Below, in pieces: positions 1 to 7,891 of a DNA stretch of 64,000 nucleotides. The stretch is from Glo-17 sp964637835. GTDB taxonomy: Bacteria > Krumholzibacteriota > Krumholzibacteriia > LZORAL124-64-63. Position numbers and translations under genes: made by a program. The notes beneath the pieces were generated by a model. It did no database searches, was not told the DNA's origin, and saw only the letters and a program-made list of their open reading frames with translations. The stretch is from positions 16,337-80,336 of the forward strand of contig CAZWYF010000013.1 of the NCBI GenBank assembly GCA_964637835.1, given 5' to 3'. Position 1 is the stretch's first letter, and every line of letters begins with the position of its first letter.

Positions 1-212
1 TACAGACGAATGCCCTGGCTCCAGGCCTCCGCCGCGTTGGCCGGCAGCTCGTGCTCCCGCACGATTTCCAGTTGCCCGCTGGCGCCGTTGGCGATGTCGC
101 CACAGGCAATGCCGATCATGTCCGGCAGTTGCACGATGTCTCCGCTGGAGACGTCGCTGCCGGTCCCGTTGGTCCAGCGGATCCGCTTTGCTTCACTGCG
201 AAGAGTGTTCAT
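1..212 (-). CDS. Capsid decoration protein (DUF2190-like), N-terminal part only
   Basis: Residues 1-70 of the protein that is complete at 38352-39179; the rest lies outside the window. The start at 212 has a GGAG Shine-Dalgarno sequence upstream on the minus strand. See the complete gene for its description. Confidence 0.8.
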   Translation of the reverse strand, partial: MNTLRSEAKRIRWTNGTGSDVSSGDIVQLPDMIGIACGDIANGASGQLEIVREHELPANAAEAWSQGIRL

Positions 213-268
213 GGTGATGTTCTCCGTCGTGTATTGGGTGAGAGGGGGTCAGGTCCCGATCGGGCGGG

Positions 269-2605
269 TTACTCGCCCGGGTTCTTGTAGATCCCGCGAT
301 GGTTGCTGGCGGAGGTCCCGAGGTTGTGCGTCACCGCGACCTTGAGGTCCTCGGTGTCGAACTCGACCTCGCTCTTGGTGATCGGGGCCTCTTCGCCGTC
401 GAGGAACCCCAGCACCATCCCGCCGGCCGGGCCGCCCGGCTTGGCAAATGCGTACCAGCCCTTGGTGACGCCGACGTTGTCCAGCCGGGCCGTGGAGACC
501 ACCTTGAAGCGGCTGCGCCAGATGTTTTCGAGGTCGGTGTCGTCGATGTCCCGCTCGCTGGAGACCAGGCGGTTGGTCCGCACGTGCTGGGTCTTGGGCA
601 CCAGCAGCACCTCCGGCTCGATGTCGAGCACGGCAGCGCCGCCGTCGCCGTCGGTCTCGGTCTGTAGGCCGGTCTGCTGCGCCATGGCCACGAAGCAGGC
701 CTCCAGCGTGGCCGAGCTGGGCACGCCCACGTTGTCGCCGGCGGCGAGGTTGCCGTGATTGGAGTGGAACAGGGCGTCCCCGTCGGACATGGCGCCGTTG
801 GCCACCAGGTAGGCAACCACCAGATCGTCCTCCTTGCGACGGGCCGACGTGACAAGCATTCTCGGCCACTTACTGAAGACGCTCTTGTCGTCGTTCTTCA
901 GCATCTGCTTGGTGAACCGCAGGCCGCGGGCGAAGCGGGTGACCGCGAGGGTCTCCTTGCCTTCCCGCATCCGGGCGTAGCGGATCTCCCCGTGCTCATC
1001 GAGGCTCAACAGGTCCGGGCCTTCCGAGACGGTCACCAGCGACTTGGAGCGGTAGTCGGGGTTGGTGTCCCGGTCGCAGAACAGCGGCCAGATCACCGAC
1101 GGCTCCATCTCGTGGTACATCGCCTGGATGGACTTGCGAATGGTGTTCTCCAGGATGTACGGGAAATCGGCCGTTCCCTGGGCCAGGAAGCTCATGTCGC
1201 CGGTGACGCCCGCCAGTCGACGGGGGTTCATGGCCAGCTCGAGGATCTGCGTGTCGCCCATGTCGATCACGCCCTGGAGCCCGACCTGGCTGAGGTACTT
1301 CCGGGCCATGTTCATCAGCCCCAGCGGCTGGAACTGCCGGGCCCTCTCGTGCGGGTCGCGCCGCTGCAGGCGGCCCTCGCCGTCGCGAACGGCCCCGCCG
1401 GTGGGCGTGAACTCATAGAGCTGCACGCCGCTGCTCAGAAGCAGAGCGTCGCTCATGGCCGCCCCGAGGCTGGAGAGGTTGCGGTCCTCGCCGACCTGGA
1501 TGTTGCGGCCGCCGCCGGTGGGCACCGGCTGGTTCTGCCGGGCAAGTTCTTCGAGCATGGCGTCCTTGATGGCGCCCACCGCCCGGCCGCTGGTCATCTG
1601 GGTGCGCACCCAGTCCAGGTCGCGGCCGAACTGCTCGGCCAGGCCGATGATCTGCGCCTCGCGCGTGCCCGTCTGGGCGAGCTGCTCCTGTCCGCCGCCG
1701 TCGCCTCCGGTGTTCTGCCCGGTGGGCTGGTTGGCCGGCGTGTTCGTCGGCTGGGGGTTGCCGCCGCCGCCGCCGCTGCGCAGTTGGGTCTGCGGGGTAC
1801 CGACGCCCAGTTCGGTCTTCCAGTCGACCTGCTCGCCATTGGCCAGCCGGTCGGCGATGGTTCGATGATTGCCCCCGAGCGCCTCGCGGAAGGCCTCGGC
1901 CGTTTCGTCGCTGGCGTCCGTCGCCAGTCCCAGGTGCTGCAGGAACTTCTTGAGCTCGTCCATCGTTCTCGCTCCTTGTTTGGTGTCCGGCACATCCGTG
2001 CGCTCGGGTCGTGGTTTGCTCAGCAGGCCGCCGGGGTTGGCGGCCGGGTCATCGGTGAAATCCGCGGCCAGCACGTCCTTGACCCGCCCGAAGGGGGCCA
2101 GGCTCTGTCCGTTCTCGTCGGTTCGCTCCTCGAAGGGGCCCCGCTCGAAGACGATCGAGAGTCCAACGTCCTCCGGGGCGTGGGTGGCCAGGTCCACCAG
2201 CCAGCTCCATAGGTCGCCCCGCGGGCTGCTCTTGGCGTAGGGCCCCAGTTGCAGGTTGCCTCGCACGCGGTCGCCCTCGACGCGGGTGTCCGGCAGGATC
2301 CGCCCCACCAGCGACCAGGCGCCGTCCTCGGAGCCCAGGAAGCTCATCGGGTGGCCCACGCGGACCTTCACGCCGTTGGGGTGGGCGTTGATCGACTCGG
2401 AAACCTGCGCCAGCATGACGTCGTCCACGTCGAACCCGTGCCCGACGGCCGGGCCTCGGGTGATGATCGAGAGGTTACCGATCAGCCCTTTCTCGGCGTC
2501 GACGTCCAGGTCCTCCTCCGACCGCACGGCGGCCAGGCGCAGGACGTCGGTGGTCGGGGGTTCGGACAAGCGGACGATGGATTCAAGTTCGTTTGGGTTG
2601 CTCAT
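269..2605 (-). CDS. Prohead protease fused to scaffold and major capsid protein
   Basis: A 778-residue protein with three parts. Residues 40-155 look like an HK97-type (U35) prohead protease: a GHP motif puts the candidate catalytic His at 85, and VGLSIVF puts the Ser at 150. Residues 215-380 are hydrophilic with a Gly/Pro/Asn/Gln-rich stretch, as in scaffolds. Residues 390-778 resemble a phage major capsid protein of the Mu gpT-like group, with the family-typical ALFHSNHGNL segment. The protease would cut scaffold and capsid during head maturation. The start overlaps the portal stop as ATGA. An internal in-frame ATG at 1963 with a strong Shine-Dalgarno sequence could give a separate scaffold-capsid product. 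The three parts are separate genes in lambda. Protease and capsid assignments are family resemblance read by eye. Confidence 0.85.
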   Translation of the reverse strand: MSNPNELESIVRLSEPPTTDVLRLAAVRSEEDLDVDAEKGLIGNLSIITRGPAVGHGFDVDDVMLAQVSESINAHPNGVKVRVGHPMSFLGSEDGAWSLVGRILPDTRVEGDRVRGNLQLGPYAKSSPRGDLWSWLVDLATHAPEDVGLSIVFERGPFEERTDENGQSLAPFGRVKDVLAADFTDDPAANPGGLLSKPRPERTDVPDTKQGARTMDELKKFLQHLGLATDASDETAEAFREALGGNHRTIADRLANGEQVDWKTELGVGTPQTQLRSGGGGGNPQPTNTPANQPTGQNTGGDGGGQEQLAQTGTREAQIIGLAEQFGRDLDWVRTQMTSGRAVGAIKDAMLEELARQNQPVPTGGGRNIQVGEDRNLSSLGAAMSDALLLSSGVQLYEFTPTGGAVRDGEGRLQRRDPHERARQFQPLGLMNMARKYLSQVGLQGVIDMGDTQILELAMNPRRLAGVTGDMSFLAQGTADFPYILENTIRKSIQAMYHEMEPSVIWPLFCDRDTNPDYRSKSLVTVSEGPDLLSLDEHGEIRYARMREGKETLAVTRFARGLRFTKQMLKNDDKSVFSKWPRMLVTSARRKEDDLVVAYLVANGAMSDGDALFHSNHGNLAAGDNVGVPSSATLEACFVAMAQQTGLQTETDGDGGAAVLDIEPEVLLVPKTQHVRTNRLVSSERDIDDTDLENIWRSRFKVVSTARLDNVGVTKGWYAFAKPGGPAGGMVLGFLDGEEAPITKSEVEFDTEDLKVAVTHNLGTSASNHRGIYKNPGE
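1963..1977 (-). promoter_or_regulatory. Internal ribosome binding site and start codon in the protease-capsid gene
   Basis: On the minus strand AAGGAGC (1977-1971) lies 7 bases before an in-frame ATG at 1963-1961, codon 215. Translation from here would give a 564-residue product beginning MDELKKFL, containing scaffold and capsid without the protease. Lambda uses the same device to make Nu3 within gene C. The copy in the second repeat is at 40930-40944. Confidence 0.75.
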
Positions 2606-4251
2606 CGGTCACTCCGGATGGCATCGAGGATCAGTTCCATGCCGATGCGGTTGAGGTCATCGTCGGCCATGTCGGCCGGCGCCTTTCCCGGGCGGGGCTC
2701 GCGGGGGTCGGTCCCGCCGGAGGGGGCATTGATGCCGGGCACTTCGATCTGGTTGCGATCGGCGATGTCCCTCGCTTCGCCGAAGGCCGCGTACACGTCG
2801 CGGATGTCCTGGCCGAGCTCGTTGAGGATGTGCTGTGGCGGCTTGAGCTTCAGACCCTGCAGCAGCTTCATGGCCGCGGCGTACTTCGCGAGGTCGATCG
2901 GCGGCTTGGCCGGGCCCTGCCAGTCGGTCTGCAGGTAGGCTCGCCGCCAGCGCCGGTTCTCCAGGAACCCGGGTGCGTTGAGTTTGCCTTCGGTGACGGC
3001 GTAGGTCACGAACCGCTGGCGGACCCACTGCAGGGTCTTCTGGATGAACAGCACCTGCTGGATCGGGTCGGTCTCGGCGTAGATGTCCAGCTTCGCCTGC
3101 CGCTGGGAGCTGAAATTCCCATCCGCGTACCACCGGGCGACCGTGGTCAGATCGAGACCCGCCCCGGCCGAGATCCCCTTGAGCTGCTGAGCCACGTAGT
3201 TGCCGTATTCGCTGTTGGGATTGCTGGACGGCGCGAACTTCACCTCATGGCCCTGGGGCACGTAGGGAAACACGCCCGGTTCCACGACCACGCGCATCTC
3301 GTTGCTGTTTTCCGCCGAGGGTTGTCCGCTGCCGGCGGCGCCGATGCGCTTGGCGATCTCGCCGGGCAGACCCGACGGCCCGCCTCCCCCGGTCCGTTGC
3401 ATGAAGCCGGTGTAGGCGGCCTCCGTGCGGGCCTTGATGGCCATGTACTGTTCGTACATCGCCAGGTTCCGCAATTTTCGGAGCACCGTGCTCATCCAGG
3501 GCAGCCCGCGTTTCTGGCGGATGCGGTCTTTTCGGAACAGATGCCGCGCCCGCTCGGCCGGCACGCGGACGCTCTGGCTGGCGTAGTCGTCCAGCGGATG
3601 CTCGCGAACGTACACGTGGTAGGCCAGCGGGGCGCCGTAGTCGTCCACCTCGACGCCGTCGATCACGCGTCGGCCGTTGTGTTCGGTCTTGACCGTGTCG
3701 AACTGCTCGGCCTCGATCTCCTGGAGGTTCAGACCCACCCCGTTGGGCATCCGCCGGTAGTTCTCCACCAACAGCACGCCCCCGGCGGCGAACAGTTCAT
3801 TGCACCACAGCCACTGTTTCTCGGCGAAGACGCAGGTCTTCTCGGTGTCGCACAGCTCGGGGCTGGCGATCCAGTCCTGCCACAGGGCGTCAAGGGCCTG
3901 GTTCCAGCCTTCCAGCGGCTTGCCCGTTCCCGGGTGACGCGCCGCCGACCGGGCAGTGATGCCGCTGCCGACAACGTATCGCCGGTATCCGCCCTGGGCG
4001 CTGCGGGCGAAACCGTCGTCCCGGCAGGCCTGCCTGCTGCGGGCCAGCAGGATGTCCAGATCCTCAAGGATCTCCTGGTCGGCCGTGGCCAGGTTCGTCC
4101 GCCAGTCCCGGGTAGTCCGATCCCGTCGGGCCCCGTCGTGGATGGTCAGGGCGTCCCGCCGGCGGCGATTGGCCTCGCGGACCATGGCGGCCCGGCATTC
4201 CTGCTCCCACTGCAGGCGGGTCATGTTGGCGGGGGCCAGAGCGGCGGTCAT
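2602..4251 (-). CDS. Portal protein, lambda gpB type
   Basis: 549 residues. It forms the dodecameric portal at the capsid vertex through which DNA is packaged and to which the tail joins. An N-terminal Arg-rich helix precedes YRRYVVGSGI, the usual lambda-type portal opening (Phage_portal_2). The segment SSQRQAKLDIYAETDPIQQ near residue 425 is also family-typical. The start at 4251 is chosen because the ATG overlaps the upstream stop as ATGA; an open frame extends to 4347 but would overlap the upstream gene by 100 bases. It sits between the gpW-like and protease genes, as B does between W and C in lambda. Confidence 0.92.
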   Translation of the reverse strand: MTAALAPANMTRLQWEQECRAAMVREANRRRRDALTIHDGARRDRTTRDWRTNLATADQEILEDLDILLARSRQACRDDGFARSAQGGYRRYVVGSGITARSAARHPGTGKPLEGWNQALDALWQDWIASPELCDTEKTCVFAEKQWLWCNELFAAGGVLLVENYRRMPNGVGLNLQEIEAEQFDTVKTEHNGRRVIDGVEVDDYGAPLAYHVYVREHPLDDYASQSVRVPAERARHLFRKDRIRQKRGLPWMSTVLRKLRNLAMYEQYMAIKARTEAAYTGFMQRTGGGGPSGLPGEIAKRIGAAGSGQPSAENSNEMRVVVEPGVFPYVPQGHEVKFAPSSNPNSEYGNYVAQQLKGISAGAGLDLTTVARWYADGNFSSQRQAKLDIYAETDPIQQVLFIQKTLQWVRQRFVTYAVTEGKLNAPGFLENRRWRRAYLQTDWQGPAKPPIDLAKYAAAMKLLQGLKLKPPQHILNELGQDIRDVYAAFGEARDIADRNQIEVPGINAPSGGTDPREPRPGKAPADMADDDLNRIGMELILDAIRSDR

Positions 4252-4505
4252 GCGGACGGCTCCCCGAATTCGACCAGGGGCGTCTGGTGCTGACCGGCCT
4301 CGGTCAGGGCATCCTGCTGCAGCTCGGCCTTCAGGGACCGCAGCCACTGGATGTGGCGGCGGAGTTCATCCAGATCGCGGAAGGTGTAGGATCGGCCGTT
4401 GAAGGAGAACTGCGATTCGCCCGCGTGGAAGGCGGAGAACGCATCGGCAACGGCCTGGTCGATCTGGTCGAGAGTGATGGCCATGACAGGGTCATTGTCG
4501 GCCAT
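4248..4505 (-). CDS. gpW-like head-tail connector
   Basis: 85 residues. The central pattern FSFNGRSYTFRDLDELRRHI, followed by a short helix, resembles lambda gpW, a small protein that closes the filled head below the portal. Size and position directly before the portal gene match W. The stop overlaps the portal start (ATGA). Fold assignment is by pattern only. Confidence 0.7.
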   Translation of the reverse strand: MADNDPVMAITLDQIDQAVADAFSAFHAGESQFSFNGRSYTFRDLDELRRHIQWLRSLKAELQQDALTEAGQHQTPLVEFGEPSA

Positions 4506-4611
4506 CTCACGCGCCGCGGAAAAGGGGGCGGTTTATACGGCGCGTAAACAAAGCGGAGATTTTCTTTGACGCGCACGAGCGTGCCTTCCATGCTCAGCCA
4601 CTTGCGGGAGG
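4506..4611 (-). other. 106-bp gap before the connector gene
   Basis: A somewhat AT-richer gap with no gene. On the minus strand it ends in a purine-rich run shortly before the connector start. It may hold a leader or promoter, but no convincing -35/-10 pair was seen. Confidence 0.3.
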
Positions 4612-4854
4612 CTATCGGCCGTGGACTTCATCGAGGTTCCGCTGGATCTCCCGGACCTCCGTGTCCGAGAAGAATGCCAGCGTTTCCATCATGAGTTCGC
4701 GAACGTGTTCCAGCGACCCGACGCTCGCCCAGGTGACCTCGCCCGCGTCGGACTTCTCAAGCTCCAGCTCGATCCAGTCGGCCAGGCTGGCAATGTCGCC
4801 CCGGGCCCGATCGAAGGCGGCCCCTATCGCGTTCTTGTGCTTTGTGGCAGGCAT
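4612..4854 (-). CDS. Small acidic helical protein, unknown
   Basis: 80 residues, not recognised. Predicted mostly helical, with an acidic centre (ADWIELELEKSDAGEV) and a C-terminal amphipathic stretch (REIQRNLDEVHGR). It lies 20 bp after the next small gene and before the connector, within the late operon between methyltransferase and head genes. No cysteines, signal peptide or membrane segment. Confidence 0.6.
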   Translation of the reverse strand: MPATKHKNAIGAAFDRARGDIASLADWIELELEKSDAGEVTWASVGSLEHVRELMMETLAFFSDTEVREIQRNLDEVHGR

Positions 4855-4874
4855 GCGTGCGTTCCTCCGGCCGC

Positions 4875-5156
4875 TCAGTCGGCCAATCGTCGGATCTCGC
4901 TGAAGTACTCATGGATCATGCTGTTGGTGCCCCTGCCGCCGTCCATCGCCTCTTGGAGCTGCGTGGCCATGGCGAACTGGGCGGCCTTGTCGCGATCACT
5001 GTCAACCCCGACGGTCGTTCGTCTGGTGCCTTCTGGGGTGTGCATTTCGAGCGTGATGGCGGGTGCCCCGGGGGCCCGATGCAATGTCGCGGTCGCCGAC
5101 GGCAGGGCTTCTGGTCGGTGGGTTTCGGCGGTGAAGTCGATCCTGGACACGATCAT
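4875..5156 (-). CDS. Small protein, unknown
   Basis: 93 residues, not recognised. The start at 5156 is chosen for its strong AAAGGAGCC Shine-Dalgarno sequence; a longer frame to 5351 runs over the upstream methyltransferase end and lacks one. The first half alternates as beta strands (IVSRIDFTAE, ITLEMHTPEG) and the second half is helical, ending IHEYFSEIRRLAD. It begins just after a large inverted repeat. Confidence 0.65.
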   Translation of the reverse strand: MIVSRIDFTAETHRPEALPSATATLHRAPGAPAITLEMHTPEGTRRTTVGVDSDRDKAAQFAMATQLQEAMDGGRGTNSMIHEYFSEIRRLAD

Positions 5157-5193
5157 GTGTGGCTCCTTTCCGTTTGGTTGGACACCCATTAAG

Positions 5194-5267
5194 CCATGGA
5201 AACGGCCCGTTGCTAAGCCTGATTCCTGCGTCATTTGCAGATTTCCTGCCGCAACGGGCCGCCATGG
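5194..5267. repeat. Long inverted repeat, 17-base arms in two blocks
   Basis: CCATGG, a 3-base spacer, then CGGCCCGTTGC (5203-5213) is mirrored by GCAACGGGCCG (5251-5261) followed directly by CCATGG (5262-5267). The inner 11-bp arms pair perfectly around 37 bases. It fills the gap between methyltransferase and the next gene. The wide loop suggests a binding site or RNA structure rather than a simple terminator. Second copy at 44161-44234. Confidence 0.75.
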
Positions 5268-5275
5268 CCATGGTG

Positions 5276-6730
5276 TCACCGACGGGCCTTGCGACTCTTC
5301 GCAGACCGGCTGCCGTCGGCGGGATGAACGTCGGGGCGGTCGCTGCCCCATTCGCCTCGGCCGCGGCCGTCCCGCGGCTTGCGACCGGTCATCCGTTTGG
5401 CCTTACGGCCGGTGAAGTCCTCCCAGCGATTGACGATGACGTCGCAGTAGGCTTCGTCGATCTCCATCAGCAGCCCCCGTCGGTCGGTCTGCTCACAGCC
5501 GATGAGCGTGCTGCCGGACCCTCTGAAGAGATCCAGCACGCGCTCACCCGGCTTGGAAGAGTACTCGATCGCCCGGACAGCCAGCTCGACAGGCTTCTCG
5601 GTCAGATGGACCATCGACTGGGGGTTGACCTTCTTGACATGCCACAGGTCGGTGGCGTTGTTCGGGCCGTGGAAACTGTGCCCCGCTCCTTTCTTCCAGC
5701 CGTAGAAGCAGATCTCGAACGCGCCCATGAAATCCTTGCGCGTGAGCACCGGGTGCTGCTTGTCCCAAACGATGCCCTGGCTGAAGTACAGCCCGGCCGC
5801 CTTGAGCGGTGCTGGGTAGTTGCCGAGGTTGGCATATCCGCCCCAGATGTAGAACGACCCGCCTGCCTTGAGCACACGCGAGGCATTGGCGAACCACGCC
5901 AGCAGCATCTCGTCGAAGGCCTCCTCGGTGACGAAGTCGTTCTCCAGCGGGCGGTCCTTGGCCCGCATCTTCTTGTGTGTGGCATTGCCCTTCTCGGGGT
6001 GCCTGGCAAGGTCCATCTTCTGGTGATGGGTGCGATTGAAGGACGAATTGCCGGCGGCGATCGCATTGTTGCTGCGGGGCTCGACCTTGACGTTGTACGG
6101 CGGGTCCATGTTCACCAGATCGATCACTTGGTGATTCCGTAAACGGTCCAGATCGGTCGTGCTCGCCGAATCGCCACACATCAGCCGGTGGTCGCCCAGC
6201 TGCCAGATGTCGCCGCGGCGAGTTACCGGATCATCCGGCGGCTCGGGCACATCGGCTTCCGCGACGCCCTCGTCGGGGTTGCCCATACAGATCCCCAGTT
6301 CCGCCAGATCATCGATGGAGAAACCGACCGCGCTGGGGTCGATGGACATCTCTTCGAGCTCCTGCAGTTGACGAGCCAGGAGCTCTTCATCCCACTCACT
6401 CAGATCACCGGTCCGATTGTCCGCGATGGCAAACGCACGAATCTGCCGGGCAGAGAGATTGCTGCGGACAGCGGCAACGGTCTCCCACCCAAGAGCGCGG
6501 GCCGCCAGCAGCACCCCGTTGCCGGCCATCACCATTCCGTCGGCCGACACGACCAGCGGCTTCTGCTGGCCGAACTGCTCCAGGCTGGCCCGGATCGCAT
6601 CGAGATTCCGCTCGGGGTGCAATCGAGCGTTCTGCGGGTCCTCCTTCAGCCCTCTCACCTTCATCGCATGAGATCGAAGACCAGGGGCGATATGCCCCAG
6701 CCTCTTTACCTTCACTGACTCCTTTGACAT
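5276..6730 (-). CDS. ParB-domain DNA methyltransferase
   Basis: 484 residues. Residues 20-110 are a ParB/Srx-like N-terminal domain (GQQKPLVV, AGNGVLLAARALGW, AIADNRTGDLSEW). Residues 175-440 are an N6-adenine or N4-cytosine methyltransferase with DPPY at 209-212, HLTEKP at 375-380 and the SAM-binding FRGSGST at 402-408. Motif order with DPPY first is the beta class. The last 45 residues are basic. Such fusions are common in phages and presumably protect phage DNA or mark it; no cognate restriction gene is present. The ParB part is clearly paralogous to the next upstream gene. The Shine-Dalgarno sequence is weak. Confidence 0.92.
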   Translation of the reverse strand: MSKESVKVKRLGHIAPGLRSHAMKVRGLKEDPQNARLHPERNLDAIRASLEQFGQQKPLVVSADGMVMAGNGVLLAARALGWETVAAVRSNLSARQIRAFAIADNRTGDLSEWDEELLARQLQELEEMSIDPSAVGFSIDDLAELGICMGNPDEGVAEADVPEPPDDPVTRRGDIWQLGDHRLMCGDSASTTDLDRLRNHQVIDLVNMDPPYNVKVEPRSNNAIAAGNSSFNRTHHQKMDLARHPEKGNATHKKMRAKDRPLENDFVTEEAFDEMLLAWFANASRVLKAGGSFYIWGGYANLGNYPAPLKAAGLYFSQGIVWDKQHPVLTRKDFMGAFEICFYGWKKGAGHSFHGPNNATDLWHVKKVNPQSMVHLTEKPVELAVRAIEYSSKPGERVLDLFRGSGSTLIGCEQTDRRGLLMEIDEAYCDVIVNRWEDFTGRKAKRMTGRKPRDGRGRGEWGSDRPDVHPADGSRSAKSRKARR

Positions 6731-6792
6731 AGTACCGCTTCACTTATGGCCGCCGTTGATGGTGATTAGGGATTGGCCGGGCGTGCAAAATA

Positions 6793-6814
6793 CCGCCGAG
6801 GGGCAACTCGGCGG
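6793..6814 (-). terminator. Hairpin followed by short T-run
   Basis: CCGCCGAG and CTCGGCGG pair perfectly (8 bp, 6-base loop). On the minus strand the stem is followed by TATTTTG. It lies between the ParB-domain gene and the methyltransferase gene, so it may attenuate transcription between them. The T-run is short. Second copy at 45760-45781. Confidence 0.5.
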
Positions 6815-6861
6815 CGCTGCCGGTAGATATGGCTGCCACCGGCCGCGCCCGAGCCTTTTCT

Positions 6862-7515
6862 CTACAGCTTCAGCCGTCGTTTCAGCTCGCCGATGATGGC
6901 CTCGTCGTCCAGCCCCACCTTCTGGCGGAGCTTCTCCAGCCATTCCTCGTAGTCGACGCGGGGGACGGTGAACCGGTAGCCGCCGATCGTCACGACGGTG
7001 TCGGCCACCGTGCGGGTCCGGACCGGGGCGGCCGGCTCATCCGCCTCGGCCGGCTCGTCGACCTCTTCGAGTTCGGCCAGCAGAGCGGAGATCTCGTCCT
7101 CGTCGTAGCCGACCGCCTCGATGCTGATCGAGCTGTCCTGCAGGTCGGCCAGTTGCCGGGCCAGGACGTCCTCGTCCCACTCGGAGAACTCGGCCACGCG
7201 GTTGTCGGCGATGGCATAGGCCTTCCGCTTGGTGGGAGGCAGGTTCGTACGGACGGCGGCCAGGTGGGTCCACCCCAGCCGCTCGGCGGCCAGAAGCAGA
7301 CCGTTCCCGGCGATCACCACGCCCTTGGGCCCGACGACGACGGGCTTCTGTTGGCCGTACGCTTTGAGGCTGGCGGCGGCCCGGGCGATGCTCTGGTCGG
7401 CGTGGATCTTGGGGTTGTCCTCGTTGAGTTTGAGTTTCTCGATTGGCACGGCCAGCTCGCGGAGACCCGGAGCAATGGACCGCAGGTGTTTCGGTGTCGC
7501 TTGACGTTTCGCCAT
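6862..7515 (-). CDS. Stand-alone ParB-like N-terminal domain protein
   Basis: 217 residues. Residues 20-115 match the ParB-like domain of the adjacent methyltransferase almost motif for motif (LRSIAPGL, YGQQKPVVV, IAGNGLLLAAERLGW, YAIADNRVAEFSEWDEDVLARQL), showing a tandem duplication. The methylase is replaced by an acidic linker and a helical C-terminus rich in Lys/Arg. ParB-fold domains bind DNA or CTP, or act as nucleases; which applies here is unknown. It lies between terminase and head genes, so a role linked to packaging or DNA modification is possible. Confidence 0.85.
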   Translation of the reverse strand: MAKRQATPKHLRSIAPGLRELAVPIEKLKLNEDNPKIHADQSIARAAASLKAYGQQKPVVVGPKGVVIAGNGLLLAAERLGWTHLAAVRTNLPPTKRKAYAIADNRVAEFSEWDEDVLARQLADLQDSSISIEAVGYDEDEISALLAELEEVDEPAEADEPAAPVRTRTVADTVVTIGGYRFTVPRVDYEEWLEKLRQKVGLDDEAIIGELKRRLKL

Positions 7516-7597
7516 GATGGATACATCCCTGTGACCGCCGTGGGTGGATCCCTGCCGGCGGCGGCCACGGTTGCCGGCAGGGCGTCTGGATAATCGA

Positions 7598-7891
7598 CTA
7601 CAGCGCGATCTTCGATCTCTTGCCGCATGCCATGCACTTGAGGTAGCGAACCTGCTTCTGCTTGCTGGTCACCCGCCAGTACCCCACCTGCAGGCAATGT
7701 GGGCACCGCTTCTCTGCCAGGGTCTCGTTCAGTCTGGCTTTGGCCTTGCGGGCCTTCTTCGCCTTGCTCGTCTTGCTCGTCTTGGGCTGGGGCTCTTCCG
7801 CCGTATCGCGGTCGACCGCCGGCTGTTCTGTCTGCACGTCCTGGGGTTCCTGGGTGTCGTCTGTCTGCTCTACATTGGTGTTGGCGTCCAT
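7598..7891 (-). CDS. Small zinc-ribbon protein
   Basis: 97 residues. An acidic, disordered N-terminus (1-35) leads to a Lys/Ala-rich basic stretch (37-52), then a zinc ribbon with Cys 63, 66, 86 and 89 (CPHC...CMAC). Its start overlaps the end of the large terminase gene by 22 bp, so translation is probably coupled. Function unknown; a DNA- or terminase-binding accessory role is inference from position only. Confidence 0.75.
   Translation of the reverse strand: MDANTNVEQTDDTQEPQDVQTEQPAVDRDTAEEPQPKTSKTSKAKKARKAKARLNETLAEKRCPHCLQVGYWRVTSKQKQVRYLKCMACGKRSKIAL

Noticed and set aside
755..4293. Long plus-strand frames (755-2212, 2593-4293)
   Set aside because: Shadows of the capsid-fusion and portal genes on the minus strand.
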